Positions 8,444 through 17,467 are shown, counted from the first letter of the stretch. The stretch: DNA of 64,000 bases from JBFLXB01 sp964570625 (GCA_964570625.1 CAZMYW010000004.1:1-64000), one strand, 5' to 3'. The notes: generated by a model from the letters alone, not told the origin. A program made the numbers and translations.

Positions 8444-8788
8444 ATGAACACACGGTATGCTCGGGTCGGGGTGATGGTGGGATTTTTGGGCGTGGTTCTC
8501 TGCGTGTCAACCGCGTGGGCCGATGCCGCGGAGCACGTGGGGGAGGCGATTGAGCACGCCAATGAAGCGGTCAAGCACGGCAAACAGGGCCATACGGATT
8601 TGTTGGTCGAACACGCTGACGGCGCGTTGCGGTACGCGAAGGAAGCGCAAGAGGTGATGCAGAATGCGCAGCTGGACGAAGCGATTGACGAACTCGAAGC
8701 GGCTGTCTACCAGGGCAAGGCCGGGGACGCTGCCGCGGGCGTGCAACACGCCGAAAAAGCCTTGGAACATCTGTCTGCGGTGAAATAG
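8444..8788 (+). CDS. SmbP-like periplasmic small metal-binding protein
   Basis: A 114-residue protein with a signal peptide (hydrophobic to about residue 25, cleavage near AWA-DA). The mature part is all-helical and rich in histidine, with spaced repeats such as EHVGEAIEHANEAVKHGKQGH and LVEHADGALRYAKEAQ. This matches the small metal-binding protein SmbP first described in Nitrosomonas, which binds copper and other divalent metals in the periplasm. A strong GGGAGGTG site precedes the start. It is convergent with the next gene. Presence of SmbP is suggestive of a nitrifier or relative but not decisive. Confidence 0.75.
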   Translation: MNTRYARVGVMVGFLGVVLCVSTAWADAAEHVGEAIEHANEAVKHGKQGHTDLLVEHADGALRYAKEAQEVMQNAQLDEAIDELEAAVYQGKAGDAAAGVQHAEKALEHLSAVK

Positions 8789-8801
8789 CCGGGTCAATCG
8801 G

Positions 8802-9329
8802 CTAGTCGGTTGTCTCGGAAGGGAAAAAGTCGTCCAGCCTGGCGGGTCGCCACGCGGATGAGGCGACCCGCCAGGCCCCGCCTTCCTCGGCGAACGTGAG
8901 ATCGAACCGATAGAGATCGGCGCGCAGCGCGGGCAGGGCCGAGGCGCTGGGAATGGGCCGTCCGGCCATGGCCGTGAAGACCGTGACAGCGGCCTGTGCC
9001 GGCTGGATGTCGAGGCGGTCGATCCGGGTCAGCAAGTGGATCGACTCATGTCGCCGAAACTGCACGAAGAGCAGGCCGAGAATCGCGCGTTTGTCCTGCC
9101 CCGCGTCGTCGCGATACGCGTCGGAGATCAGATCCTTCAGACCGCCCAAGTCTTTCGCTTCCGCGAACGCCTCCGCGCGTTCGATCGTCGCGAGAAGTTT
9201 CGCGCCCGGGGAGTCCTCTCCCGATCGGCAGGCCGTCGCGCTCAGGACAATCAGGGCGATCCACACCACCTCCCCGAACCCACGTTGGAGTGTCCACCCC
9301 GTGCTGTGGTGCCGGGAGTTGGCCGTCAT
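8802..9329 (-). CDS. Lipoprotein of unknown function
   Basis: A 175-residue protein with an N-terminal hydrophobic segment and lipobox SATAC (Cys at about residue 34), followed by a helix-then-sheet domain. The pattern of an early helix pair with VLSDAYRDD-like and later AVTVFTAM and YRFDLTFAEEGGAWRV strands resembles NTF2/SnoaL-like domains. That is a fold-level guess. It ends 13 bases from smbP on the opposite strand. Confidence 0.55.
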   Translation of the reverse strand: MTANSRHHSTGWTLQRGFGEVVWIALIVLSATACRSGEDSPGAKLLATIERAEAFAEAKDLGGLKDLISDAYRDDAGQDKRAILGLLFVQFRRHESIHLLTRIDRLDIQPAQAAVTVFTAMAGRPIPSASALPALRADLYRFDLTFAEEGGAWRVASSAWRPARLDDFFPSETTD

Positions 9330-9382
9330 GGTCCTCCAGTGTACTCGACCATACGAAACTCGGTCGCTTTCCTTCCCGTTCC

Positions 9383-9742
9383 ATGGTGCCGTATCATATT
9401 GGCATCACGGCCATGACATTCTCCACCGCATCCAAGATCTCCGGGGTGTGCTTGCTCGCCCTTGCGGCTGAAGTGCTGGCCGCCTACTTCCTGTTTTCGA
9501 ACTACGTCTACGAGGTGGCCCAAACCGGAACCGACACCGTTCAGGAGCTCTATATGAACGGCCCGATCGCGCCGGCGGTGGACGTGTTCTACGTCCTGTT
9601 CGCCGTGACGGGAGTGGCCGCGCTCGTGGCTCCGTTGATCGCCGCGGTGTCATCCGCGTTCGGGACGCGTCGCGCACAGGACCCTGGGGGCAACGACTCG
9701 TCGAGCATCATGCCACCGGCGCGACCCGGCGATTGGACCTGA
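9383..9742 (+). CDS. Small membrane protein
   Basis: A 119-residue protein with two hydrophobic helices, about residues 18-38 (VCLLALAAEVLAAYFLF) and 66-88 (VDVFYVLFAVTGVAALVAPLIA), and a short polar tail. No family is recognised. A start at 9413 (MTFSTASK) is equally possible. The reading frame extends further upstream but that part lies antisense to the lipoprotein gene and looks non-coding. Confidence 0.5.
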   Translation: MVPYHIGITAMTFSTASKISGVCLLALAAEVLAAYFLFSNYVYEVAQTGTDTVQELYMNGPIAPAVDVFYVLFAVTGVAALVAPLIAAVSSAFGTRRAQDPGGNDSSSIMPPARPGDWT

Positions 9743-9758
9743 CAACACACGCCGACTC

Positions 9759-9787
9759 TTGATTCCGCAGTCCCTCCGCGCTTATAG
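9759..9787 (+). promoter_or_regulatory. Sigma70-type promoter for the HAMP/HisKA gene
   Basis: TTGATT (9759-9764), a 17-base spacer and TTATAG (9782-9787). Because the -10 box covers the possible GTG at 9787, translation must start later, supporting ATG 9817. Confidence 0.5.
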
Positions 9788-9816
9788 TGGGGCGCCTTCT
9801 TTTGGCGACCCGCGCG

Positions 9817-11199
9817 ATGCCCCGATTCGGTCTGCGATACCAGCTCACAGGGTGGTTCCTGCTCATCGGCGTTGTGCCGGCGGTTGCAGTGAGCGCCTAT
9901 CTGTATTCGGTCACGCGCACCGGCTTGTTCTTCGATGCGGCGGCGCTGATGCGCGCTGACGCGGATGCAACGGCCGACCGCTTCTCCGAGTCGTTCGGCT
10001 TGGTGCGCGACCAACTCGTGCTGGCCGCCCAACAGGTTGCGCAGCGCGTGGCGGAGGCCAGGCCTGCGCCGCGGCCGAGACCCCGATCCAAACCTCCTCG
10101 CGTGAACTTTGATCCGGCGGTGAACCTGCTGATGTCCTGGGGCAACCGGGCTCCGGTTCCATTCGAGACCTGGGCGGTGGTGGATGCGTCGGCCGAGCCG
10201 CGGTTGGCGTTTGTCGACGGACAACCGGGAGCGTTCGGAGCGCTCTCCGACGCCGACCGCGCATTGGCCATCGCGGCTCAGGCGGTTCCGGAGGGCGACA
10301 TCGTATTCGGCGGCATGGCCACGTCGGCCCAGACCGCACGGCGCGTGGTGACATTCGCCGCGCCGATTCTCGGCGTCGACGGCACGGCGATCGGATCCCT
10401 GCACGGAGAGATTCCCGTGGAGTGGTTCCAGCGCGCCCTCGAAGTTCGGGTCACTCCCGGCGGGTCGTTGTGGGTGTTCGATCAGGCGAGCCGGTTGGTC
10501 CTCACCACCGACGCCAGGCCCGATGCGGACGATGTCGCGACGCTTCTGGCGACGAAGGGGCGAGACGACGGCGACCGACCCGCGAGGCTTCAGATCGGTT
10601 CGGAGGCCGCGATCGCGGTCTCGTTGCCGTTGGCCGTGACAGGTGCACGCGAGCCGTGGGCCGTGACCGTATCGGCGCCTGAACACGCGATCGCGAGCCA
10701 GGCCCACCCGTGGCGGTACGTGGCGGTGACGGCCGGGTTGGCGGTCGCGGTCGCGTTGCTGGCCGCGCTGATCAGCGCCCGCATCACGCGCCCCATCAAC
10801 ACCCTGGAATCGGGCGCGCGGCGGATCGCGCAAGGCGACCTGGATTTCGACCTGCAACTCCGCGGACACAACGAGCTGGAACAGCTTGCCGGATCGTTTC
10901 ACCAGATGGCGTACACGCTCAAACGCGCGCAAGAGCGTTTGACCAAGGCCGAACGGATGGCGGCGATCGGCGAGGTGAGCCTCGCGGTCCACCACGAGTT
11001 GCACGCGCTGTCGGCATCGGTCATCGGTCACGCCGAGCGGCTCAAGGCGGAGCCCGATTTGCCGCCGCCGGTCCGCGAGCAGGTGGCGCCGATCTTTGAA
11101 GGAGCGGGACGGATGCGAGAGATCATCCAGAAACTGGACCATATCAACGATCAGACCGCCACGCCCGTGCCGGACCGCCAACCGGGTGCCACGGCGTGA
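9817..11199 (+). CDS. Membrane sensor with HAMP and HisKA domains but no ATPase domain
   Basis: A 460-residue protein. A first transmembrane helix lies at about residues 11-28, followed by a periplasmic region of roughly 270 residues with Cache-like features. A second helix (YVAVTAGLAVAVALLAALI) leads into a HAMP domain (ITRPINTLESGARRIAQGDL) and a dimerisation helix pair with the phosphoacceptor-type box AAIGEVSLAVHHELH. The protein then ends in a proline-rich tail. No N, G1, F or G2 box is present, so the kinase catalytic domain is missing. It overlaps the next gene by four bases (GTGA). The product could act as a phosphotransfer partner or signal without phosphorylation. Confidence 0.7.
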   Translation: MPRFGLRYQLTGWFLLIGVVPAVAVSAYLYSVTRTGLFFDAAALMRADADATADRFSESFGLVRDQLVLAAQQVAQRVAEARPAPRPRPRSKPPRVNFDPAVNLLMSWGNRAPVPFETWAVVDASAEPRLAFVDGQPGAFGALSDADRALAIAAQAVPEGDIVFGGMATSAQTARRVVTFAAPILGVDGTAIGSLHGEIPVEWFQRALEVRVTPGGSLWVFDQASRLVLTTDARPDADDVATLLATKGRDDGDRPARLQIGSEAAIAVSLPLAVTGAREPWAVTVSAPEHAIASQAHPWRYVAVTAGLAVAVALLAALISARITRPINTLESGARRIAQGDLDFDLQLRGHNELEQLAGSFHQMAYTLKRAQERLTKAERMAAIGEVSLAVHHELHALSASVIGHAERLKAEPDLPPPVREQVAPIFEGAGRMREIIQKLDHINDQTATPVPDRQPGATA

Positions 11200-11624
11200 G
11201 CACGGTGGCCGAGGTGATGGGCGACGATCTGGCGGTCGCGTTGGCGGATGCCCGAGACCGCGAGCGCGCGCTCGGGCGCCTGTACCGGCAACAGATCCTC
11301 GCAGCGTGGAGTCCTCGCGTGCGCCGATTGTGGGAGGAAGGATGGGCGGTCAAGCAACACCACGACGACGCGTTGACCCGTGTGCTTGCCTCCAGCACCG
11401 CCACACCGGCCGCCGCCGCGTCGGTCCCACCGGTTGAGCCGCCACCGCGAGAAGTGCTGTCGTGGGTGTACGCACAGGAGCAGCTCCTGGGCCTCCGGTA
11501 CCGCGAGTCTGTCCGGCTCGCTCTTGATCCGAACACACACAGCGTCCTCACCCGTTTGGCCGAGGAGCAGGATCAGGTGCTCGCCCGGGTACGAGAGACC
11601 TACCGCGACTATTCAGCCGCGTGA
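11196..11624 (+). CDS. Small helical protein, partner of the upstream sensor
   Basis: A 142-residue protein starting at GTG overlapping the upstream stop. It is predicted almost entirely helical: residues 10-65 and 90-140 form long helices with a proline/alanine linker at about 70-87. Tyr/His/Glu residues are spaced roughly like a four-helix bundle. A ferritin-like or histidine-phosphotransfer-like bundle is possible, but no conserved motif proves either. Coupling to the ATPase-less sensor suggests they work together. Confidence 0.5.
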   Translation: MSTVAEVMGDDLAVALADARDRERALGRLYRQQILAAWSPRVRRLWEEGWAVKQHHDDALTRVLASSTATPAAAASVPPVEPPPREVLSWVYAQEQLLGLRYRESVRLALDPNTHSVLTRLAEEQDQVLARVRETYRDYSAA

Positions 11625-11662
11625 CGGTCGGTGACTCGGGTTCGACATCGGAACGATGTGTC

Positions 11663-11692
11663 TTGACAACGCCGCGTGGTTTTCAGTACACC
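11663..11692 (+). promoter_or_regulatory. Sigma70-type promoter for the gliding-type ABC operon
   Basis: TTGACA (11663-11668), an 18-base spacer and TACACC (11687-11692). The transcript would begin near 11699, ten bases before the ATG at 11709, giving a very short leader. Confidence 0.5.
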
Positions 11693-11708
11693 TTGCGCCG
11701 ATGATCGT

Positions 11709-12653
11709 ATGATCCAGGTCCGAGAGTTAACAAAACGGTACAGCGCGATCACCGCGATCGATCGCGTCGGATTCGAGGTCGCCGCGGGGGAAATCCTGGG
11801 GTTTCTCGGGCCCAACGGCGCGGGAAAAACCACGACGATGCGTATCGTGACCGGCTTTGTGCCGGCCACGAGCGGCTCGGTGGTGGTGGCGGGATACGAC
11901 GTCGTGGAGCACCCGATTGAGGCCAAGCGCCGGATCGGGTACCTGCCGGAGCATCCCCCGGTCTACCCCGAGTTGACGGTGTCGGAGTACCTCCGATTCA
12001 CCGGTCGCATCAAAGGCGTGTCTCGTCGCGCGTTGCCGGCCGCGCTGGACCGGGTGATCGGACAATGCGGACTCGGCGAGGTCCGGCGGCGGCTGATCGG
12101 TAATCTCTCCAAAGGCTTTCGCCAACGGGTCGGGCTCGCACAGGCCCTGATTCACGACCCGCCGGTATTGATCTTCGACGAACCCACGGTCGGACTCGAC
12201 CCCAAACAGATTATCGAGGTCCGTGAACTGATTCGCAGCCTGGGCGGCTCGCACACCATCGTCTTGTCCACGCACATCTTGCCGGAAGTCACCGCCACGT
12301 GCCACCGGGTCGTCATTATCCACGAAGGCAAGGTGGTGGCGGTGGATACCCAGGCGGGACTGGCGGCTCGGCTGCGGAAGTCCGAAAAGATCCGCATCAC
12401 GTTGACCCGCCCCGGTCCCGACGCGGCGGATACGATCAAACGCCTCCCACACGTGGTGGGCGTGGCGGCGGATCCGTCGGACGGTTCCGCCGGGCGGAGC
12501 TGGTTGGTGGAGGCTGATCTGGGATACGACGTGCGTGAAGAACTCGCACGGTGCGCCGTGTCGCGGGAGTGGGGCTTGGTGGAGTTGCGTCCGCTGGTGA
12601 TGAGCCTGGAAGACGTGTTCCTGAAACTGACCTCAGAGGAGGTGGTGGCGTGA
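11709..12653 (+). CDS. ABC transporter ATP-binding protein, GldA-like
   Basis: A 314-residue ATPase. Walker A is GPNGAGKTT (about residues 37-45), the signature region LSKGFRQRVGLAQAL replaces the usual LSGGQ, and Walker B is VLIFDEPTVGLDP. About 90 C-terminal residues follow the ATPase core. Next to a permease, a GldG-type protein and a DUF4340 protein, this is the ATPase of the gliding-motility-type ABC-2 system found in many non-gliding bacteria. The start ATG at 11709 gives MIQVRELTKRY; the in-frame GTG at 11676 lies inside the promoter. The stop overlaps the permease start. Confidence 0.85.
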   Translation: MIQVRELTKRYSAITAIDRVGFEVAAGEILGFLGPNGAGKTTTMRIVTGFVPATSGSVVVAGYDVVEHPIEAKRRIGYLPEHPPVYPELTVSEYLRFTGRIKGVSRRALPAALDRVIGQCGLGEVRRRLIGNLSKGFRQRVGLAQALIHDPPVLIFDEPTVGLDPKQIIEVRELIRSLGGSHTIVLSTHILPEVTATCHRVVIIHEGKVVAVDTQAGLAARLRKSEKIRITLTRPGPDAADTIKRLPHVVGVAADPSDGSAGRSWLVEADLGYDVREELARCAVSREWGLVELRPLVMSLEDVFLKLTSEEVVA

Positions 12654-13438
12654 ACGCGATCCGTCCGGTGCTGGCGCTGATCGGCAAGGAGATTCGCGTC
12701 GCGACGGTTTCTCCCATCTTGTATGTCGTGGGTGGGGTGTTTTTGGTGATCATCGGACTGTTTTTTTCCCAGATCGTGACCATCGCGAGTCTGCAGAGCG
12801 TCCAAATGTTGCGGTTCCAGGGCGCGCTCCCGCAGCTCAATCTGACGGCGCTCGTGTTTCAGCCCATGTTCCGCAACGTCCATGTCATCCTGCTGTTGGT
12901 CATTCCATTGTTGACGATGCGGTTGCTCAGCGAGGAGCGTAAGCAGAGGACCGTGGAGTTGTTGATGACCTCGCCGATGACGCTGGCGCACGTGGTGGCC
13001 GGCAAGTATCTCGCCGTCCTGGCGGTGTATGCCGGGCTGCTGACGCTCACCCTGTACATGCCCCTCTTGCTTGAATTTTGGGGCACGGTGGATTGGCCGA
13101 CGGTGTTGTCCGGGTATCTGGGATTGTTGTTGGTGGGGGCGGTCTACCTGGCGTTGGGGCTGTTGGCCTCGTCGCTCACGGAGAATCAAATCAGCGCGGG
13201 GATCGTGTCCCTGGGCATGATACTCGGCCTGTGGGTCGTCGGGTGGACGGCGTTGACGACCGAGGGCAATCAGCTCCAGCCGGTGTTGGAACACCTATCG
13301 ATCAACCAACACTTCGATCTCTTCATCAAAGGCTTGGTCAGCTCCGCGAGTGTGGTGTACACGATCAGCTTGACGGCGTTCGGATTATTTTTGACCCATC
13401 GCGTGCTCGATTCCGGTCGGTGGCGGGACGTGGGATGA
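12650..13438 (+). CDS. ABC-2 type permease, GldF-like
   Basis: A 262-residue integral membrane protein starting at GTG 12650, overlapping the ATPase stop (GTGA). About six hydrophobic helices are seen, the first at ILYVVGGVFLVIIGLFFSQI. The conserved ABC-2 segment LLTMRLLSEERKQRTVELLMTSP is at about residues 85-107. It pairs with the ATPase upstream to form an exporter whose substrate is unknown. The frame is open upstream but antisense or out of phase with the ATPase gene, so the GTG start is preferred. Confidence 0.85.
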   Translation: MNAIRPVLALIGKEIRVATVSPILYVVGGVFLVIIGLFFSQIVTIASLQSVQMLRFQGALPQLNLTALVFQPMFRNVHVILLLVIPLLTMRLLSEERKQRTVELLMTSPMTLAHVVAGKYLAVLAVYAGLLTLTLYMPLLLEFWGTVDWPTVLSGYLGLLLVGAVYLALGLLASSLTENQISAGIVSLGMILGLWVVGWTALTTEGNQLQPVLEHLSINQHFDLFIKGLVSSASVVYTISLTAFGLFLTHRVLDSGRWRDVG

Positions 13439-13454
13439 GGGTGACGGTCCGGCC

Positions 13455-14999
13455 ATGGCGATGAACATCGGATCGATTCTGGGGCCCGCGACCGCCCTCG
13501 CGGTGGTGGCGGGTGTGGCAATCGATCTGGCATTCCCCGGCCGGTGGTATGCGTTGGCGGTGTACGGGACGGCGGCGGCACTGGCGGTGGTCTGGATCGT
13601 GGCCGCGCGGCGACGGCTCGGCGCCTGGGTGACGCGCCGCTCCACGCGGATGGGCGCGCACAGCGCGTTGTTGGTGGCGGTGTTCGTCGCGATCCTGGTC
13701 ATGGTTAATGTGCTGGTGGTGCGCCACTCCGCGAGACTGGACCTCTCTCAAACCGGCGCGTTTACGTTGGCTCCGCAGACTATCAAGGTGCTCCAGGGGT
13801 TGAACGACGAGGTCCGGATCGCGGCTTTTTTTCAGAAGGGGAGTGAGGGGGAAACGAAGTTCAAAGACCTGTTAGCCACGTACCGACACCAGAGCCCCAA
13901 GATCTCCGGCGAGACCATCGACCCCGATACCCACCCGGCTTCGGCCAAACAGTACGGCATTACACAATACGACACGATCGTGATCGAGAGCGGTGGACAA
14001 GAGGCGCGTGTCAGAACGGTGAGCGAACAAGACCTCACCAACGCGCTGATCCGCGTCGGAAAACAGGACAAGAAACGGATTGCGGTGCTCGACGGACACG
14101 GTGAGCCGAGTGTGACCGACACCGAGGCCAACGGATTGTCGCAGGCCAAAGACGCGCTCGAACGGGAAGGCTACGAAGTCACCACGTTGTTGTTGGCGCA
14201 AAGCGGAACGGTCGATCCCGGGACGACGGCGGTGATCATCGCGGACCCCCAGAAACCCCTGCTGGCCCAGGAGATCACCGCGCTCAAGGCCTATCTCGCC
14301 GGCGGAGGAGCCCTCCTGCTTCTGTTGGGGCCGGGGCAGAAGACCGGTTTGGAAGATCTGGTCGCCCCGTGGGGCGTGTCGTTTCGAGAGGACACGGTGA
14401 TCGATCCGGTCTCGAGGCTGTTCGGCGGGGACTATACCACGCCGGTTATTCGGACCTACGGCCAGCATGAGATCGTGAACGACTTTCATCTGGCGACCTT
14501 CTTCCCGTTGGCCCAGTCCCTGGCGTTCCAAACCGACAAAGCCCCCGACGTGGAGTACCACGCGCTGGCGTTGTCCAGTCCGGAGAGTTGGGGAGAGACC
14601 AAGATCGTCGGAGGGAAGGCGCGGTTCGACCCGGGGCAGGACGCCCAGGGGCCGCTGGATTTGGCCGCGGCCATCGTGCCGCGATCCACCGAAACCCCAG
14701 GTGAGAATGCGCAAGCCGACAAGCCACCCGCCTGGCGCGCGGTGGTTGCGGGGAACGCCAGGTTTGCCACCAACGGGTTTCTCAATCTCTCCGGCAACGG
14801 AGACCTGTTGACGTCCTCCGTCAACTGGTTGGCGAAGGACGAGGATCTCATCGCGATCCGTCCGAAAGAGGCGGCTTCCAGCCCGTTGCTCTTGACCGCG
14901 GCGCAGCAGCGCGTCGTGTTTTGGATGCCCGTGGTGCTGGTTCCCGGTGTGATCGCGGTGTTTGGGTTGACCGTGTGGCGCAGGCGCCGCCGGTTGTAG
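13455..14999 (+). CDS. GldG-like auxiliary protein of the ABC system
   Basis: A 514-residue protein with two N-terminal membrane helices (about residues 5-50), a third near residue 75 (LVAVFVAILVMVNVLVVRH), a large extracytoplasmic region and a final helix (FWMPVVLVPGVIAVFGLTVW) before a basic tail. The outer domain starts RLDLSQTGAFTLAPQTIKVLQGL and has the GldG/ABC-auxiliary pattern KRIAVLDGHGEPS and GGGALLLLLGPG. It is expected to assemble with the two upstream proteins. It lies 16 bases after the permease. Confidence 0.85.
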   Translation: MAMNIGSILGPATALAVVAGVAIDLAFPGRWYALAVYGTAAALAVVWIVAARRRLGAWVTRRSTRMGAHSALLVAVFVAILVMVNVLVVRHSARLDLSQTGAFTLAPQTIKVLQGLNDEVRIAAFFQKGSEGETKFKDLLATYRHQSPKISGETIDPDTHPASAKQYGITQYDTIVIESGGQEARVRTVSEQDLTNALIRVGKQDKKRIAVLDGHGEPSVTDTEANGLSQAKDALEREGYEVTTLLLAQSGTVDPGTTAVIIADPQKPLLAQEITALKAYLAGGGALLLLLGPGQKTGLEDLVAPWGVSFREDTVIDPVSRLFGGDYTTPVIRTYGQHEIVNDFHLATFFPLAQSLAFQTDKAPDVEYHALALSSPESWGETKIVGGKARFDPGQDAQGPLDLAAAIVPRSTETPGENAQADKPPAWRAVVAGNARFATNGFLNLSGNGDLLTSSVNWLAKDEDLIAIRPKEAASSPLLLTAAQQRVVFWMPVVLVPGVIAVFGLTVWRRRRRL

Positions 15000-15028
15000 G
15001 GTGCTGACTTTTGTCGGCAGAGGTTGCA

Positions 15029-15145
15029 GGTTGCTCAAAAAGTTCCAGCTGCCAGGCCGCAGGGAGGAGGAAACCGGAGCGTACTGGGTCGTACGCGAGG
15101 ATTTCCGAGGACCGAGAACGCCGCAGATGGACTTTTTCAGCAACC
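15029..15145 (+). repeat. Palindromic repeat, copy A (subfamily 1, 117 bp)
   Basis: The ends are inverted repeats beginning GGTTGCTCAAAAAG and, from the other side, GGTTGCTGAAAAAG. The centre is GCGTAC-TGGGTC-GTACGC (15079-15096), so the whole unit can fold as one hairpin. The same 117-base unit recurs inverted at 57938-58054. It starts 29 bases after the GldG stop, inside the transporter operon before the DUF4340 gene. Confidence 0.85.
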
Positions 15146-15155
15146 TGATTGAGGG

Positions 15156-16487
15156 ATGAAACGTTATTGGGGCACGTTCGCCCTTCTGGCCGTTGCGGCG
15201 CTGCTGGGGGCGTACTTCGTCTTCGTCGACACCCCGCGCGAGCAGGCTCGTCTGCAAGAGAAGGAGCGTGAAGGTCGTGTGCTCTCGCTCAGCGAGGACG
15301 AGGTGACCAAGCTGGAGATCGAGACGCCCGGACACCGCCTCGTCCTCGATCGGGGAGACAACGGCCTCTGGCGCGTGTCGACTCCGATTTCGGCTGAAGC
15401 CGACGAAGGCACGGTCCGCCGGCTGCTGTCGCAGCTCACCTCCCTGTCGGTCGTTCGCAAGATCGACGACGTCGGAGACCTGGCGGCGTTGGGCCTGGAC
15501 AAGCCTACCGTGCGGGTCATCGCTCACCGGAGCGAAGGCCGCGTTGACGTGTCTTTCGGCGACGAAAACCCGACGGGATCCGGCGTCTACGTGCAACGGG
15601 ACGACCGCCAGGTGTTCGTGACGGCGACCTCCGCCAAAACCACCTTCGAAGTTTTCCCAGACGATGTTCGGCGCAAAGAGTTTGTCGATTTTCAGCCGGA
15701 GGCGGTCACCCACATCACCGTCTCGCACCTCGGACGGTCGGTGCGACTACGGCGCGACGGCGGCGAGTGGCGAATCATCGATCCGCCGCTCAGGGCCGAC
15801 CCCGAGACCGTCGCCTCGTTGCTCAGCCGGCTGCGGGCGTTGCGCGCCACGGGGTTCGCGAACACCGCCGGGGAGCGGGACGCGCTGCGGTTGAGCGCAA
15901 AGCCCCGGACGGAGATCGACGTGACGGCGGGTGACGACGTGCTGCGGGTGGCGGTTCATCAGGCGTCGGACGGATCGCTCTACGCCCGTACGGCCGGCGA
16001 CACCCTCTACCGCCTCAACGAGAGCGTCGTCGGCGAGCTGCCGCTCGACGCAGCGTCGCTCCGTGACATGCGCGTGGTGCGGACGGCGTTCGACGAGGTG
16101 CAAGCGATCGAGGTCGAACGGGGCCCGGAACGGTATCACGTCACCCGACGCGAAGGCGCGTGGGAACTCGACGACCGCCGACTGGGAGACGTGAGCGCGA
16201 GGGAGATCGAGGCCATGATCCGATCGCTCACCATGTTACGCGGTGAATCCGTGGCGGCTGAAACACTCGCCGCCCTTCGCGCGAAACCGTTCGCCTCGTC
16301 ACCTTCGCGCGTCACGTTACGAGGAATCGAGGATCGCTCGCTCGCGGTTGTTACGATCAGCGAGGAGTCGGGTGAAGGACGATATGCCTACTCGGAATCC
16401 TCCGGCCCCGTCTTCGTGATCGGGGCAACGTCGGTTCGCATCCCACTCAAATCGGACCTGGAATCACCCGCGACGTCGACTCCTTGA
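15156..16487 (+). CDS. DUF4340 domain protein
   Basis: A 443-residue protein with one N-terminal membrane helix (about residues 5-22, FALLAVAALLGAYFVFV) and a repeated beta-rich outer region. Segments such as LEIETPGHRLVLDRGDNGLWRV recur about three times, each a DUF4340 unit. It follows GldA/F/G-like genes as in many other genomes and is presumed part of that complex on the outer face of the membrane. It is separated from them by palindromic repeat A, which could reduce readthrough. Confidence 0.8.
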   Translation: MKRYWGTFALLAVAALLGAYFVFVDTPREQARLQEKEREGRVLSLSEDEVTKLEIETPGHRLVLDRGDNGLWRVSTPISAEADEGTVRRLLSQLTSLSVVRKIDDVGDLAALGLDKPTVRVIAHRSEGRVDVSFGDENPTGSGVYVQRDDRQVFVTATSAKTTFEVFPDDVRRKEFVDFQPEAVTHITVSHLGRSVRLRRDGGEWRIIDPPLRADPETVASLLSRLRALRATGFANTAGERDALRLSAKPRTEIDVTAGDDVLRVAVHQASDGSLYARTAGDTLYRLNESVVGELPLDAASLRDMRVVRTAFDEVQAIEVERGPERYHVTRREGAWELDDRRLGDVSAREIEAMIRSLTMLRGESVAAETLAALRAKPFASSPSRVTLRGIEDRSLAVVTISEESGEGRYAYSESSGPVFVIGATSVRIPLKSDLESPATSTP

Positions 16488-16678
16488 TCGGGAGTTGGTA
16501 CAGTTGTGGGCGACCATGAAGTGGTAGTTTTTTCCCAATTTCAGGTCGGATGTCGTCGTTTTTTCCTGCGTGACGAGATGTGCAGATCCGTACAGAGTCG
16601 GGGCGAAACCAGGAGTTTCATGTGGTTGAACGCGAGCGCTGGGATATGGTCCCTGCCTTGCACCGAATTCCGTCGCGT

Positions 16679-17467
16679 ATGAATTCACGTTGGACCGGTC
16701 AGAGCGAAGTTCCTCATCCATATCGCGTATTTCTGCGCCGTCGCGATCGGTGGGATCCCCATCGCTTCGGGGTCATGGCCCTTCCCGTGGTGTTGGGAGC
16801 CTTGCTCGCCGGGTTGGGATCGGTACTGGAGCACGAAGCGCCTGGGGCGCGTGAGCCCATTCCTCATAAGTCCTTCTGTTGCGTGTCAGCCGTGCCCGTT
16901 CCGGTCGGTGACTCCGAGGTCCTGGCGCGGGTCGCGTCGTCCACCAGCTTCAGGGTCGTGTATTCCAAACAAGAATCTCGGGCGTTGGAAGTCGCACGGC
17001 TACTGGAAGCGCTCAACCTCGATTTGGCGGAATCCGACCGGCGCCGTTTAGGGATGCTGTTGACCGATCTGAGTGCGCACTACGGCTACGATCCGGCTTT
17101 GATCGTGGCGGTGATCATGACCGAAAGTTCGTTCGACCCCAGTTCGCGGTCCCATCGAGGCGCCGTGGGGTTGATGCAGTTGCTGCCCAACACCGCGGAG
17201 TCGCTGGCTGAAGAGACCCACCGGCCGTGGTCCGGCGAGCATGCGTTATTGGACCCCACCTTCAACATCAGCTTGGGCGTGCGCTACTTGGCCAAGCTCC
17301 ACAAACAGTTCGGTTCGTTGGACATCGCGCTCGCCGCGTATAACTACGGGCCGTCACGCGTCAACGAGATGCGTCGCCATGGAGTGCCGATTCCGATGGA
17401 CTACACCCAGCGTGTCCTCGACCACTATCGGGAGATTCGGCGCGTCGAGGACGCCACCCGCCTGTAG
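16679..17467 (+). CDS. Lytic transglycosylase, SLT domain
   Basis: A membrane-anchored or exported murein transglycosylase. A basic N-terminal stretch precedes a hydrophobic helix (VMALPVVLGALLAGLGSVL). The C-terminal catalytic domain, roughly the last 130 residues, has the catalytic glutamate in IMTESSFDP, then GAVGLMQLLP, NISLGVRYLAKL and ALAAYNYGPSRV, all hallmarks of Slt/MltE-type enzymes that cleave peptidoglycan to 1,6-anhydro products. Starts at 16580 (GTG), 16646 or 16775 are also possible; none has a clear ribosome site. The stop codon abuts repeat B. Confidence 0.8.
   Translation: MNSRWTGQSEVPHPYRVFLRRRDRWDPHRFGVMALPVVLGALLAGLGSVLEHEAPGAREPIPHKSFCCVSAVPVPVGDSEVLARVASSTSFRVVYSKQESRALEVARLLEALNLDLAESDRRRLGMLLTDLSAHYGYDPALIVAVIMTESSFDPSSRSHRGAVGLMQLLPNTAESLAEETHRPWSGEHALLDPTFNISLGVRYLAKLHKQFGSLDIALAAYNYGPSRVNEMRRHGVPIPMDYTQRVLDHYREIRRVEDATRL

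Noticed and set aside
15000..15145. Short reading frames with peptides such as SSRTTQYAPVSSSLRPGSW near repeats A and E
   Set aside because: They are translations of the palindromic repeat itself, appear at every copy and carry no ribosome site; the DNA structure explains them.
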